Assembly: GCA_900541045.1 (NCBI GenBank)
Contig: UQID01000027.1
Span: 1-34,206, forward strand
From: an uncultured Collinsella sp.
GTDB lineage: Bacteria; Actinomycetota; Coriobacteriia; Coriobacteriales; Coriobacteriaceae
DNA: 34,206 bases
Direction: 5' to 3'
The position numbers and the translations under genes were made by a program. This document shows, piece after piece, positions 7,531 to 16,356 of this stretch. The first letter of the stretch is position 1. Each line of letters starts with the position of its first letter. Under the pieces are notes generated by a model. The model saw only the letters and a program-made list of their open reading frames with translations. It did no database searches and was not told the DNA's origin.

Positions 7531-8307
7531 CTAGTAGCTCACCTGGCAGGGGATGCCGAGGGCGCGCACGCGTGCAGCAATCTTGTCGAGCACCTCGGGC
7601 GCCGCTTTAGCAAGGCCGGCGACCGGTGTCTCGCGCGCCACCGTGTAGATAGTCGCCTCCTGCGGGCGAATGCGTTCGAGCGCCGCGAGCCAAGGGCCGA
7701 CGTACTCCTCGCCGGTGTTATCGAGAGACTTGCCTCGGTACTCGCCGCTCAAAAACATCGTCTGGATAATGACGTGGCCGTCAAAGCTCGCGAACGTTTC
7801 GATCTGGTGCTCTACATCGTAGGGGCCAACGGGCTGGTCGAGCAGCTGGATAAAAGCCGGGTCGACCGTATCGAGCTTGAGGATGTTGTCGTCGACCATC
7901 ATGAGCGCATCGTGTACCTGGGGACGGTCGGCGCGCGTGCCATTGGAAAGCACGGCAATCTTGGTGTTTGGGGCCAGCTCGTCGCGCAGCGCGACGGCGC
8001 CGGCGATGGCCTGCGGAAACTCCGGTGCGGCGGTGGGCTCGCCGTTGCCTGCGAAGGTGATTACATCGGGGAGCTCGCCCTCGGCTGCCATCTCGCGCAG
8101 CTTTACCTCGAGCGCGTCGAGTGCCACGGCAGCTATGTTGTACGGCTCATGGCAGGGGCGCTCAGCGTTGAGACCGTTTTCGCAGTAAATGCAGTCGAAC
8201 GTGCAGATTTTGCCGCTGGCCGGCATCATGTTGACGCCGAGCGAAAGGCCCAGGCGACGGCTGCGAACGGGCCCAAAGATGGGGCTGGCATTTAAAAACG
8301 TAGACAT
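7531..8307 (-). CDS. Radical SAM protein
   Basis: A 258-residue protein with the radical SAM [4Fe-4S] motif CTFDCIYC (Cys35, Cys39, Cys42) and a glycine-containing AGNGEPT stretch (SAM binding). The N-terminal FGPVRSRRLGLSLGVN pattern is typical of the COG0731-like group of Fe-S oxidoreductases, whose bacterial members are largely uncharacterised. The frame is open to 8358, but the start at 8307 is preferred because AAGGAG sits 9 bases before it; the nearer in-frame ATG at 8313 has only 3 bases of spacing. Product and partner are unknown. Confidence 0.82.
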   Translation of the reverse strand: MSTFLNASPIFGPVRSRRLGLSLGVNMMPASGKICTFDCIYCENGLNAERPCHEPYNIAAVALDALEVKLREMAAEGELPDVITFAGNGEPTAAPEFPQAIAGAVALRDELAPNTKIAVLSNGTRADRPQVHDALMMVDDNILKLDTVDPAFIQLLDQPVGPYDVEHQIETFASFDGHVIIQTMFLSGEYRGKSLDNTGEEYVGPWLAALERIRPQEATIYTVARETPVAGLAKAAPEVLDKIAARVRALGIPCQVSY

Positions 8308-8542
8308 AGGCATATGCTCCTTGGGACAGTTGAGCTTAAGCATAGCATCGGCCTTCATGTGGGTTGCGGGTTTGGGCGCTGTTGTTTAGGCAGAAACCTT
8401 GCAATCGGGCGAGTTTTCGAAACCCTGTCATGAAAGGGTGCGAGCTGGGTACAGTAGACGCATTCATGTACACACAAAATGACGCCATCTGACCAAGCCG
8501 CACCCCGGCACGGCCTGGTGGTGTTGACGATGGGAACACAGT

Positions 8543-9340
8543 ATGGATTTTACGGTCGAGAATGCGGGCACTACGATCGCCTGCCGCGAGTATGCCGGCC
8601 CGGTTGTATCGTCCGACGCACCCGCCTTGGTTTGCGTGCACGGTGCCTGCGTCGACGGCGTCTTTTTTGACGCCATCGCCCGCGAGCTCGCCTGTGACTA
8701 TCGCGTCATTACCTACGACCGGCGCGGTTGCGGCGAGAGCGGCGACGCTGCAGACGGACGCTACGACCTCGCCGTCCAGGCCGCGGACCTGCAGGCCGTT
8801 ATCGAGCATATTGGCACTCCGGCAAACGTGCTCGCGCACAGTGCCGGTACGCTGGTGACGCTGGAGCTTCTCCGTGCAAACCCCACCATAATCTCGCGTG
8901 CGATTCTGCATGAACCCGCCGTGACGGATGAGGGTGCCGGTCTGGGCGCGGCCCCGGTTTTGCTCGAGATGATCGCCGCGGGAAAGGTCTCCAGGGCATT
9001 ACGGGCCTTCCTGGGCGCCATCGGCGATTCGGACCCTGAGGCCCCCAAGTTAACCGAGGCAGAAGCCAAGCATGCCCTGCGCAACGGCCGCAGCTTCATG
9101 GCAAACGAATACGGGATTACTATGACCTGCGTTCCCGATTGGGATAGCGTTCGTGCGTCGAAAACGGTGGCCGCCGTGCTCCTGGGCGAGCTCTCGATTG
9201 GCACGCCTCGCGAGGCGGGCACAAGGGTGGCGGCTGAGCTTTTGGACTGTCCACTCGTAATGGTTCCCGGCGCGCACAACGGCCTGCGCGATCGCCCGGG
9301 AGCGGCTGCCCAGACTGTCCTTGGCATCCTGGGGCTCTAA
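8543..9340 (+). CDS. Alpha/beta hydrolase
   Basis: A 265-residue soluble alpha/beta-hydrolase-fold protein. HGACVDG (33-40) forms the oxyanion region, Ser100 in AHSAG is the nucleophile (first Gly of GxSxG replaced by Ala), and His245 in PGAHNG is the catalytic histidine. No signal peptide. Family members cleave esters, lactones or peptides; substrate is not deducible. The ATG has only a weak GGGA upstream, so translation may be weak or the start may differ. It diverges from the radical SAM gene across about 235 bases. Confidence 0.8.
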   Translation: MDFTVENAGTTIACREYAGPVVSSDAPALVCVHGACVDGVFFDAIARELACDYRVITYDRRGCGESGDAADGRYDLAVQAADLQAVIEHIGTPANVLAHSAGTLVTLELLRANPTIISRAILHEPAVTDEGAGLGAAPVLLEMIAAGKVSRALRAFLGAIGDSDPEAPKLTEAEAKHALRNGRSFMANEYGITMTCVPDWDSVRASKTVAAVLLGELSIGTPREAGTRVAAELLDCPLVMVPGAHNGLRDRPGAAAQTVLGILGL

Positions 9341-9385
9341 CACCCGCAATAGCCAAAGCAGACTTCACCCGCAAACGTTTCGGCC

Positions 9386-9506
9386 TTGTTAACAAATATG
9401 CTTAAAACCTCACGTCTGCGGCTTCAATCGCGCCGTCTGCCAACTCATAAAAATGTAACAGCATTCACGTGCTTACCTGCATCGGCAAGGTGTTACCCTT
9501 GTAACA
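9386..9506 (+). promoter_or_regulatory. Repeated GTTAC/GTAAC motifs upstream of the HD-GYP gene
   Basis: The region holds a perfect palindrome TTGTTAACAA (9386-9395), a half-site TGTAACA (9454-9460) and an inverted repeat TGTTAC-cctt-GTAACA (9491-9506) about 45 bases before the start codon at 9552. They look like binding sites for a dimeric regulator. No regulator can be assigned. Confidence 0.45.
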
Positions 9507-9551
9507 TTTGGAACCCACCGCTACCATGCGAAGCTATCGAAAGGGCCCCAT

Positions 9552-11432
9552 ATGCTCAATAATCACGAGGTCAATTTAACCGACGAGGAGGCTGCCACCG
9601 AGGTCGCCCGTGTCGCGAAGACCTACCCCGTGGTACGTTTGCTGTCGGCCGATCAGATTAAGAGCGAGCCTAACTGCCTGCTCGCCGGTGATCGCTGCCC
9701 TTGTTTGCGCCAGGCAAGTCTTGAGGCCTTGACAGATTCCGATGAGGTGTCGGAGCAACTCCTCAACGATGGCGTTGAGTACCGCGCCCATCTGCGCCCT
9801 CTGAAGGTCGAGGGCGAGCCTCATGTCCTGCTGATGGTGCGTCCGATCGATGGGCAAGAGGCTGCAAAAGAGGACCTTGTCTACACCGACGTGCTGACGA
9901 GCGTGCACAATCGCCGATATTACGAGGAAAAGCTCCGTAGCGCCCGCATGAATGCCGGCGTTGCGATGATCGACCTTGATGATTTTAAGGTCTTCAACGA
10001 TACGTGTGGCCGTCATGCCGGCGACCTTGCGCTCAGTGCCGTGGCGACAGCCATGCGCAGCGGAATCCGTTCGACTGACGAGCTTGTGCGCTATGGCTGC
10101 GACAAGTTTGTGGTTGTCATGCCCAATATTCCCTCCGATGACTTCACCCGTCGCCTGCATCAGGTGTCCGATGCCGTTCGTTCCACGATTATTCCGGGCC
10201 ATGAGTACGTGAGCTTGACGGCATGTGTTGGTGGCGTTCGCATTCATGGCGAGACGGTCGATGAGGGCGTTGGCCGCGCTGTCCAGTTACTGAGCCGCGC
10301 TAAGGCAAAAGCCGGTACGGTCGTGACCGATGCCGATTCCATCGAGGCCTTCCAAAGCGAAAAGCCTTTGGTACTTATTGTCGATGACTCCGAGATGAAC
10401 CGAGTCATTCTCAGCGAGATGCTCAAGGACGAGTATTGCATCCTCGAGGCCGACAACGGTCGTACGGCGCTCGACATGGTCGACCGCTATGGTGATGAGT
10501 TGTCGCTCGTGCTGCTGGATATTGTCATGCCGGGCATAAGCGGCTTTGAGGTGCTGGCCGGTCTGTCGCGCCGATCGGTTAGTGACAATCTGCCTGTCAT
10601 CATGATTTCGAGCGAAGATTCCGATGATATGGTTCTGCGCGCGTACGAGCTGGGCGCCTCGGACTATATCAACCGCCCGTTTGACTCCCGTGTCGTGCGC
10701 CGCCGTGTAAGCAACACCATCCGCCTATACGCCAAACAGCGCCGTCTGACGAGCCTGCTGTCCCAGCAGTACAACGAGCGTGTCAAGAACAGTCGCATGC
10801 TCATCGACATCATGGCTGGCGTCATGGAGCTTCGCAACGGCGAGAGCGGCAGGCACGTTACGAACATCGAAAAGCTGACCGAGCTGCTGCTTGGCTGTCT
10901 GGTCCAGCGTAGCGACACCATTTCCCTTGACAATGAGGAGCGCTCCACGATTGCCCTGGCTTCGGCGCTGCACGATATCGGCAAGATGTCGATTGACGAT
11001 GCGATTCTCAACAAACCCGGGCGCCTTACGTCCGAGGAGTTCGAGATTATGAAGACGCATACCACGATCGGCGCCGACATGCTGCTTGAGCTGGGTAGCC
11101 ATCACGCCGGCAATGCGCTTATGGAATATGCGTACCAGATTGCGCGTTGGCATCACGAGCGCTGGGACGGCAAGGGTTATCCCGATGGCCTTAAGGGCGA
11201 CGAAATTCCCATTGCCGCACAGGTGGTTTCGGTGGCCGACGTGTACGATGCTCTGACGAGCGTGCGCGTGTACAAGGACGCTATCCCGCACAAGGAGGCA
11301 ATTCAGATGATCCTGGACGGTAAGTGCGGCACCTTTAACCCGCTGCTGCTCGATTGTCTGCTTGAGGTGCAAGACCAAATTGCCGAGACGTTGGCACGCC
11401 CCGCCGACGTTGTCGCGTTTCCCACGATTTAG
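9552..11432 (+). CDS. GGDEF(degenerate)-REC-HD-GYP c-di-GMP phosphodiesterase
   Basis: A 626-residue cytoplasmic signalling protein. Residues 1-100 match nothing I recognise. Residues 108-260 are a GGDEF domain (YTDVLTSVHNRRYYEE, DLDDFK), but the signature is GCDKF (182-186), so cyclase activity is unlikely and it may only bind GTP or c-di-GMP. Residues 271-390 are a response-regulator receiver with Asp278/279 and the phosphoacceptor Asp323 (LLDIVMPG); the usual Lys of KPF is Arg375. Residues about 410-600 are an HD-GYP domain with HDIGK (474-478) and HHERWDGKGYP (534-544), complete for c-di-GMP hydrolysis. AAAGGG precedes the ATG. An Hpt gene follows 24 bases later, so phosphorelay input is likely. 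Confidence 0.9.
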   Translation: MLNNHEVNLTDEEAATEVARVAKTYPVVRLLSADQIKSEPNCLLAGDRCPCLRQASLEALTDSDEVSEQLLNDGVEYRAHLRPLKVEGEPHVLLMVRPIDGQEAAKEDLVYTDVLTSVHNRRYYEEKLRSARMNAGVAMIDLDDFKVFNDTCGRHAGDLALSAVATAMRSGIRSTDELVRYGCDKFVVVMPNIPSDDFTRRLHQVSDAVRSTIIPGHEYVSLTACVGGVRIHGETVDEGVGRAVQLLSRAKAKAGTVVTDADSIEAFQSEKPLVLIVDDSEMNRVILSEMLKDEYCILEADNGRTALDMVDRYGDELSLVLLDIVMPGISGFEVLAGLSRRSVSDNLPVIMISSEDSDDMVLRAYELGASDYINRPFDSRVVRRRVSNTIRLYAKQRRLTSLLSQQYNERVKNSRMLIDIMAGVMELRNGESGRHVTNIEKLTELLLGCLVQRSDTISLDNEERSTIALASALHDIGKMSIDDAILNKPGRLTSEEFEIMKTHTTIGADMLLELGSHHAGNALMEYAYQIARWHHERWDGKGYPDGLKGDEIPIAAQVVSVADVYDALTSVRVYKDAIPHKEAIQMILDGKCGTFNPLLLDCLLEVQDQIAETLARPADVVAFPTI

Positions 11433-11456
11433 TTTGACCAAAGGAGTTTTTAATCC

Positions 11457-11813
11457 ATGATTTCCATGCGTGAGGCGTATGAGAAGATCGGCGCCAATTA
11501 TGATGACGCGTGCGCTCGGCTGATGGGCGAGGAAATGCTCGCCCGCTTTGCCCTCAAGTTTTTGGATGACGAGAGCATGGACAAGCTGGAGGCCGCCATG
11601 GCGGCGGGAGACGCCGAAGGTGCGTTTATGGCAGCGCACACGCTCAAGGGCGTGAGCCAGAACCTGGGATTCGATAATCTGTACGAGCCGGCGGTCGTGG
11701 TGACCGAGGCGCTGCGCGGCGCCGATGCCGTTGACGGCGCTCGCGAGGGGATGCATGCGCTGCAGCAGCAATATGCGGCTACGATGTCGGCCCTGCGCGA
11801 GACGGCCGAATAA
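11457..11813 (+). CDS. Hpt domain phosphotransfer protein
   Basis: A 118-residue all-helical protein with the Hpt signature AAHTLKGVSQNLGF; His61 is the phosphorylated residue. It should pass a phosphate between a hybrid histidine kinase encoded elsewhere and a receiver, most simply the receiver of the upstream GGDEF-REC-HD-GYP protein, with which it forms a two-gene operon. AAAGGAG lies 10 bases before the ATG. A strong terminator follows. Confidence 0.9.
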   Translation: MISMREAYEKIGANYDDACARLMGEEMLARFALKFLDDESMDKLEAAMAAGDAEGAFMAAHTLKGVSQNLGFDNLYEPAVVVTEALRGADAVDGAREGMHALQQQYAATMSALRETAE

Positions 11814-11856
11814 GAGCTTGCGAGCCTTGGGCTGCGCGCCTGTCGCGTATAGGCAA

Positions 11857-11897
11857 AAGGGCGCCCCGTCGGACCATGTGGCCGGCGGGGCGCCCTT
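11857..11897. terminator. Bidirectional terminator
   Basis: AAGGGCGCCCCG (11857-11868) pairs with CGGGGCGCCCTT (11886-11897). It lies between the Hpt gene (plus) and the C26 hydrolase gene (minus), which converge, and can serve both. Confidence 0.85.
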
Positions 11898-11918
11898 ATC
11901 TGTTATGCGGTTCGCGAA

Positions 11919-12728
11919 CTAGCGGGTCTGCTTTACCTTGGCCGCCGCCTCGACAAACGACTTCCACAGGTTAAAGTCGGTCTCGAGCGTCTGCCAGGTG
12001 TACTCGGGATGCCATTGCACACCCAGACAGAACGGCTGGCCTTCGACTTCGATGCACTCGGGAACGCCGTCGGTTGCCTTGGCGACCAAGCGCGTGCTCT
12101 TACCCAGACGATCGACGCAGCAGTGATGTGCGGAGTTGGTCTGGATCAGCCTGTGCCCGCCAACCGCGCGCTCCAGCAGCGAGCCCGGCACGACCTCGAC
12201 AGGATGCACAGGGTCGTTGAGCACGTGGGTATGGCGCCACTGCGTGCGGCCCTCGCGCGCGCCCAGGCTCGGCACGTCCATGCACAGGGTGCCGCCGGTG
12301 GCGACGTTGAGCAGTTGCGTGCCGCGGCAGGTGGTAAAGAGCGGCTTCTTGGCGCGAAGTACCTCGTTAACCAGCTTAAACTCAAAACGGTCGCGAATCT
12401 CGCAGCAGAGGGTGGGGTCGTAGGGTCGATCATCGCCCCAACGTTTGGGATTGACATCGGGGCCGCCGGGAATGGCGATGCCGTCGGCGATATCGACGTA
12501 ATGACGGATGACCTCAATGTCCTCGGTGATGGACATCTGCAGCGGCAGACCGCCGGCGGCAAGAATGGCGTCGACAAATACGCTCGCAATCTCCTCGTTG
12601 GGGGAGAGCGTCTCGCTCAAATAGGGCTTCGCTTCTTCCCAGCGTGGTGCTACCAGGATAAGCGGGCGGTCAGCGGGATCGACGTCGACGTGCGGAGTGT
12701 AGGACGATGAGGTGCGGGTTCCGATCAT
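11919..12728 (-). CDS. Gamma-glutamyl-gamma-aminobutyrate hydrolase family protein (C26)
   Basis: A 269-residue class-I-glutamine-amidotransferase-like hydrolase, related to PuuD. Nucleophile Cys134 lies in TTCRGTQ, and His240/Glu242 in QWHPEY complete the triad. Family members split gamma-glutamyl amides, releasing glutamate. It is the last gene of a run whose first four genes encode an amino-acid ABC importer, 87 bases after the ATPase gene, so it may process an imported gamma-glutamyl compound. No clear ribosome binding site precedes the ATG at 12728, and no other start fits in frame, so its expression or start is less certain. Confidence 0.85.
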   Translation of the reverse strand: MIGTRTSSSYTPHVDVDPADRPLILVAPRWEEAKPYLSETLSPNEEIASVFVDAILAAGGLPLQMSITEDIEVIRHYVDIADGIAIPGGPDVNPKRWGDDRPYDPTLCCEIRDRFEFKLVNEVLRAKKPLFTTCRGTQLLNVATGGTLCMDVPSLGAREGRTQWRHTHVLNDPVHPVEVVPGSLLERAVGGHRLIQTNSAHHCCVDRLGKSTRLVAKATDGVPECIEVEGQPFCLGVQWHPEYTWQTLETDFNLWKSFVEAAAKVKQTR

Positions 12729-12815
12729 GGGTGCGGCTTTCGAATCCGGGTGGACATGGCACAGGGGTGGCGCGGGACAAACGTTACTGATGAATTTGCC
12801 CGCGTGGCAATTGGG

Positions 12816-13580
12816 CTAGTGGCCCTTAATGGAGTTGAGGAAGTCCTGGGCGCGCTTGGTCTGGGGGTGGTCGAAGAACTCGTCGGGCGTGCCGGTTTCC
12901 ATGATCTGGCCGTCGGCCATAAACACGACGCGATCGGCAACGCGGCGGGCGAAGTTCATCTCGTGCGTGATGACGATCATCGTCATGCCCTGCTGAGCCA
13001 GACGGACCATGACCTCGAGCACCTCGTTGATCATTTCGGGGTCAAGGGCGCTCGTGGGCTCGTCAAAAAGCATGGCCTTGGGTTGCATGGCAAGCGAACG
13101 TGCGATGGCTACACGCTGTTGCTGGCCGCCCGAGAGCTGTGCGGGCACCTTATCGGCCTGCTCGGCAACGCCCACGCGGCCCAGTAGGTCCATGGCGCGC
13201 TCGCGAGCCTCATCCTTGGAGACGCCCAGCACGTCGACCGGCCCCAGCATGACGTTCTGCAGTACGGTCATATGTGCGAACAGGTTGAACTGCTGAAACA
13301 CCATACCCAACTCGGCGCGCATGCGGGCAAGGTCTTTGCCTTCCTGCGGAAGCGGCTGACCTTCGATGAGGATCTCGCCCGAGTCGATGGTCTCCAAGCG
13401 GTTGATGGTTCGGCACATGGTCGACTTGCCTGAGCCCGAGGGACCGATCACAACGACGACCTCGCCGCGATCGACTGACAGATTGATGTCGTTGAGAACG
13501 TGCAGGTCGCCATAGTGCTTATCGACGTGCTTGAGCTCAATCAGCGGCTGATTGCCGGTAGAAGAAGTGCTCTGTGCCAT
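12816..13580 (-). CDS. Amino-acid ABC transporter ATP-binding protein
   Basis: A 254-residue ATPase of the GlnQ/HisP type that powers import through the two permeases encoded upstream. Walker A GPSGSGKST (46-54), signature LSGGQQQR and Walker B MLFDEPTSALD are intact, followed by the H-loop VITHEM. AGGAG precedes the ATG. It follows the second permease gene by 36 bases in the same operon. The polar-amino-acid group is clear; substrate is glutamate/glutamine or similar by context. Confidence 0.93.
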   Translation of the reverse strand: MAQSTSSTGNQPLIELKHVDKHYGDLHVLNDINLSVDRGEVVVVIGPSGSGKSTMCRTINRLETIDSGEILIEGQPLPQEGKDLARMRAELGMVFQQFNLFAHMTVLQNVMLGPVDVLGVSKDEARERAMDLLGRVGVAEQADKVPAQLSGGQQQRVAIARSLAMQPKAMLFDEPTSALDPEMINEVLEVMVRLAQQGMTMIVITHEMNFARRVADRVVFMADGQIMETGTPDEFFDHPQTKRAQDFLNSIKGH

Positions 13581-13616
13581 GGTGCTTGGCTCCTTATGAC
13601 TCGAAATGGTAAAGCG

Positions 13617-14450
13617 TTAGCGGATGATGGTCGCGCCGGTCTTGTGCGAAACGTAGACAGCAGCCTTGTTAATCGCGACGTTGATGAGGATGTAGATGAC
13701 CGCGATTACCAGGTAGACCGACACGAGAGCGTCGTAGTTGGTAATGAGCACGCGGGCGTTTTGCATGAGGTCGGGGTAGCTCACCACGTAGGCGACGGTG
13801 GTGTCTTTGACTACGACCACGAGCTGCGAAATCAACGACGGAATGATAAATCGAATAGCCTGCGGCAATACGATTTTAAAGGTGACTTTAGCCTTGGAGA
13901 GGCCGAGCGCCTGGGCCGCCTCGACCTGGCCGCGCGGCACGGCGTTGACACCGGCGCGGAAGATCTCGGCGAGTACGCCGGCGGCAGCGAGCGCGACGGG
14001 AAGCGTGAGCATCCAAAACGACGGCAGCGCGATCTTGTACTGGGGCAGCACCAAAAAGAAGAAGTAGATGAACAGCAGGCTTGGCACGCCGCGGAAGAAA
14101 TCGGTGAGCACGCGGCAGACCAGCTGCAGCGGCTTAATGTCGCTGGTGCGGCCGAGCATAAGGGCTAAGCCCAGCACCAGCGCGATGGCGCCGGCGGTGA
14201 GCGCGACTTTGACGGTGCCCTCAAAGCCGGCAAGCAGGAACTTCCAGGTGGTGAGGTGCGTAAAGAAATACCAATAGTGGACCGAAAGCTGGCCGGTCAC
14301 ATAAAAGCGCTGCAGTACCAGAGCGATGAGCGCGGCCACGGCAACGAGCGAAAAGGCGGTGCCGATGCGAATTTTGGCACGCATCTTGGGGCCGGGAGCC
14401 TCGTAGAGCGCATCGCGCATGGTAAGTGCAGGGGAGGAATGCTTACTCAT
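13617..14450 (-). CDS. Amino-acid ABC transporter permease (second)
   Basis: A 277-residue inner-membrane permease of the His/Glu/Gln/Arg/opine family. A hydrophilic N-terminal 25 residues precede about five membrane segments. The EAA loop that contacts the ATPase is visible as VEAAQALGLSKAKVTFKIVL. Its ATG overlaps the stop of the preceding permease gene by four bases (ATGA), so the two are translationally coupled and probably form a heterodimeric channel. Confidence 0.92.
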   Translation of the reverse strand: MSKHSSPALTMRDALYEAPGPKMRAKIRIGTAFSLVAVAALIALVLQRFYVTGQLSVHYWYFFTHLTTWKFLLAGFEGTVKVALTAGAIALVLGLALMLGRTSDIKPLQLVCRVLTDFFRGVPSLLFIYFFFLVLPQYKIALPSFWMLTLPVALAAAGVLAEIFRAGVNAVPRGQVEAAQALGLSKAKVTFKIVLPQAIRFIIPSLISQLVVVVKDTTVAYVVSYPDLMQNARVLITNYDALVSVYLVIAVIYILINVAINKAAVYVSHKTGATIIR

Positions 14451-15106
14451 CGGAGGATCCTCACCTTCTTATCGATGTAGTTGCCAATGTGGCTCACCAC
14501 AAAGGCCGTGCCCAGGTAGCCGAGCGCCGAGATAAAGAACGCGGCGACGCCTCCGAGCGAGCGCGTATTGATATAGCTCACCACGCCGGTGAGCTCTTGC
14601 GGCTTAAGCGGCACCTGACTGCCCAAGGCGGTAGTGAGCATGACGGCGATAAAGAGGTTCGTCATGGGCAATACGCTTGAGCGCAGTGCCTGCGGAATCA
14701 CGATCTTGGCGAGGATACGGCTGAAGCTCATGCCCAGCGAGCGGGCGGCTTCGACCTGGCCGACGCCGACGGTGTTGATGCCGCTCATAAAGTTCTCGGA
14801 GCCAAAGGCCGAGCCCAAAAGGACTGTGGCGACGATAACGCAGGTGCGGTAGGGCAGGACGACCTTGAGCGGCGGCAGCGCATAGACGACGATGATGAGC
14901 AGTGCGATGCCGGGGATGTTACGGAAGACCTGAACATACAGGTCGCCAAAGACGCGCAGCGGCTTGAGCGGCGACACGCGCATCACGGTGGCGGCGACGG
15001 CCAGCACCATGGCGATGGCAAACGACTCAAGCGTCATGCCCCAGGTGGCGAGCAGCGCGTCGATATAGTTCTGGCCATAGAGCGACCAGAGCTCGGAGAG
15101 ACTCAT
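14447..15106 (-). CDS. Amino-acid ABC transporter permease (first)
   Basis: A 219-residue permease of the same family with the EAA loop VEAARSLGMSFSRILAKIVI. Membrane segments are evident around residues 25-45, 65-85, 87-110, 150-170 and 190-210. A near-perfect AGGAGGT sits 4 bases before the ATG. It is separated from the binding-protein gene by 138 bases that include a hairpin, which probably sets lower permease than binding-protein levels. Confidence 0.92.
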   Translation of the reverse strand: MSLSELWSLYGQNYIDALLATWGMTLESFAIAMVLAVAATVMRVSPLKPLRVFGDLYVQVFRNIPGIALLIIVVYALPPLKVVLPYRTCVIVATVLLGSAFGSENFMSGINTVGVGQVEAARSLGMSFSRILAKIVIPQALRSSVLPMTNLFIAVMLTTALGSQVPLKPQELTGVVSYINTRSLGGVAAFFISALGYLGTAFVVSHIGNYIDKKVRILR

Positions 15107-15126
15107 GCAGACCTCCTGCCGATAAG

Positions 15127-15156
15127 GAAAGGGGCTCCCGTGTGTACGGAAGCCCC
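15127..15156 (-). terminator. Internal attenuator between binding protein and permease genes
   Basis: GGGGCTTCC and GGGAGCCCC (minus strand, within 15131-15156) form a stem followed by TTTCCTT. It lies between two genes of the same operon, so partial termination or protection of the binding-protein mRNA end is likely. Confidence 0.7.
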
Positions 15157-15244
15157 GACAACTCAGTGTGGAAACAGTTTATCGCAATAAAGCGCATCGT
15201 GCGTTTCCGTATGGTTTCGTTGCGGCCGTTACCAGGCTCGCTGC

Positions 15245-16240
15245 CTAGGCCCCGATCTCGGGCAGCTCGGGAACATTGGTGTCGCCCGTACGGTCGCCGA
15301 TGCAGATCTGCCACAGCTCAGTCCAGGTGCCGTCGTCCTCGATCTTCTTAAGGAAGTCGTTGACAAAGGCGACGCCGTCGGAATCGAGCGGCAGGCCGAT
15401 GCCGTAAGGCTCCTTGCTGCCGAAGGGCTTGCCGGCGATCTTGTACTTGCCGGGCTCGCGAACCAGGGCGCTCTGCTGCATGTTGTTATCGATGACGTAG
15501 GCATCAACGCGACCCTGCTGGAGTGCCTGGCGGGCCTCCTCGTCGGTCTTGAACTCCTGCTGGCTGGCCTTGGGAACGAACTCCTCCAGGATGGCGGGGC
15601 CGTTGGAGCCGGACTGGACGGCGACGTTCTTGTCGGCCAGGTCGTCGACGCTCTTGATGTCGTCGTTATCGGCGAGCACCAGGATGGCCTGCTGCGTGTA
15701 GTAGTAGGGGCCGGCGAAGGAGACGAGCTTCTTGCGCTCGTCAGTGATGGTGTAGGTGGCAAAGACGGCGTCGACCTGGCCGTTCTGCAGGACAGACTCG
15801 CGCGTGTCCGAGGTCACCTGGGTGATCTCGACCTTGTTCTCGCCCAGAATGTAGTTGGACAGGAGCTGTGCGATACCGGCATCGAAGCCGCGGGTCTGAC
15901 CGTCTTTCTCGTTGAGGAGGGAGAAGAGCGTGGAGGTCTGAACGCCACCGATCTTAAAGACGCCGGCGTCCTTAACGGCCGTGGCCCAGGTGCTGGCAGC
16001 GATGACGTCGTCATCGGCCTTGGGGCCGTCGTTGACGAGCTTGTCGAATGCCTTGGCATCGAGCGTGGCGGAAACCTCGGTATCCTCGGAGTCCTTGGAG
16101 GAGCCGGTGGCGGAACCCTTGTCGGCCTCGGCGCTGGTGTCAGAGCAGCCGGCAAGACCAAGGCCGGCGACGGTTGCGAAGGTGGCGGCAACGAAGCCGC
16201 GGCGGTCGAGAACGACCTGCTGGGAGAGGTTCTTGCTCAT
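15245..16240 (-). CDS. Amino-acid ABC transporter substrate-binding lipoprotein
   Basis: A 331-residue extracellular solute-binding protein (family 3). The N-terminus has a twin-arginine pattern, DRRGF (12-16), followed by a hydrophobic stretch and a lipobox LAGC with Cys32, so it is likely a Tat-exported lipoprotein. An Asp/Glu/Ser-rich linker (33-60) leads into the type 2 periplasmic-binding domain. In Actinobacteria such proteins bind glutamate or glutamine; the exact ligand is inferred. AAAGGTG precedes the ATG. First gene of the transporter operon, with a good promoter upstream. Confidence 0.92.
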   Translation of the reverse strand: MSKNLSQQVVLDRRGFVAATFATVAGLGLAGCSDTSAEADKGSATGSSKDSEDTEVSATLDAKAFDKLVNDGPKADDDVIAASTWATAVKDAGVFKIGGVQTSTLFSLLNEKDGQTRGFDAGIAQLLSNYILGENKVEITQVTSDTRESVLQNGQVDAVFATYTITDERKKLVSFAGPYYYTQQAILVLADNDDIKSVDDLADKNVAVQSGSNGPAILEEFVPKASQQEFKTDEEARQALQQGRVDAYVIDNNMQQSALVREPGKYKIAGKPFGSKEPYGIGLPLDSDGVAFVNDFLKKIEDDGTWTELWQICIGDRTGDTNVPELPEIGA

Positions 16241-16283
16241 GGTAGAACACCTTTCTCAATAAAATCCCTAGCGGTTGAGTAGA

Positions 16284-16313
16284 GTTATACCCTATCCCGC
16301 TCAAATGGGTCAA
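16284..16313 (-). promoter_or_regulatory. Sigma-70-type promoter of the transporter operon
   Basis: On the minus strand TTGACC (16308-16313) and TATAAC (16284-16289) are separated by 18 bases, about 45-70 bases before the binding-protein ATG. Both hexamers are near consensus. Confidence 0.75.
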
Positions 16314-16356
16314 CACGAAATAACTCAGAAACATACTTGTCTTATGGGTAATTCTG

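Noticed and set aside
8422..8439. Short ACCCT/AGGGT hairpin between radical SAM and hydrolase genes
   Set aside because: Only five pairs and no supporting context, so not listed as a site.
9552..10350. Active diguanylate cyclase
   Set aside because: Signature is GCDKF, lacking the second Gly and the Glu needed for catalysis.
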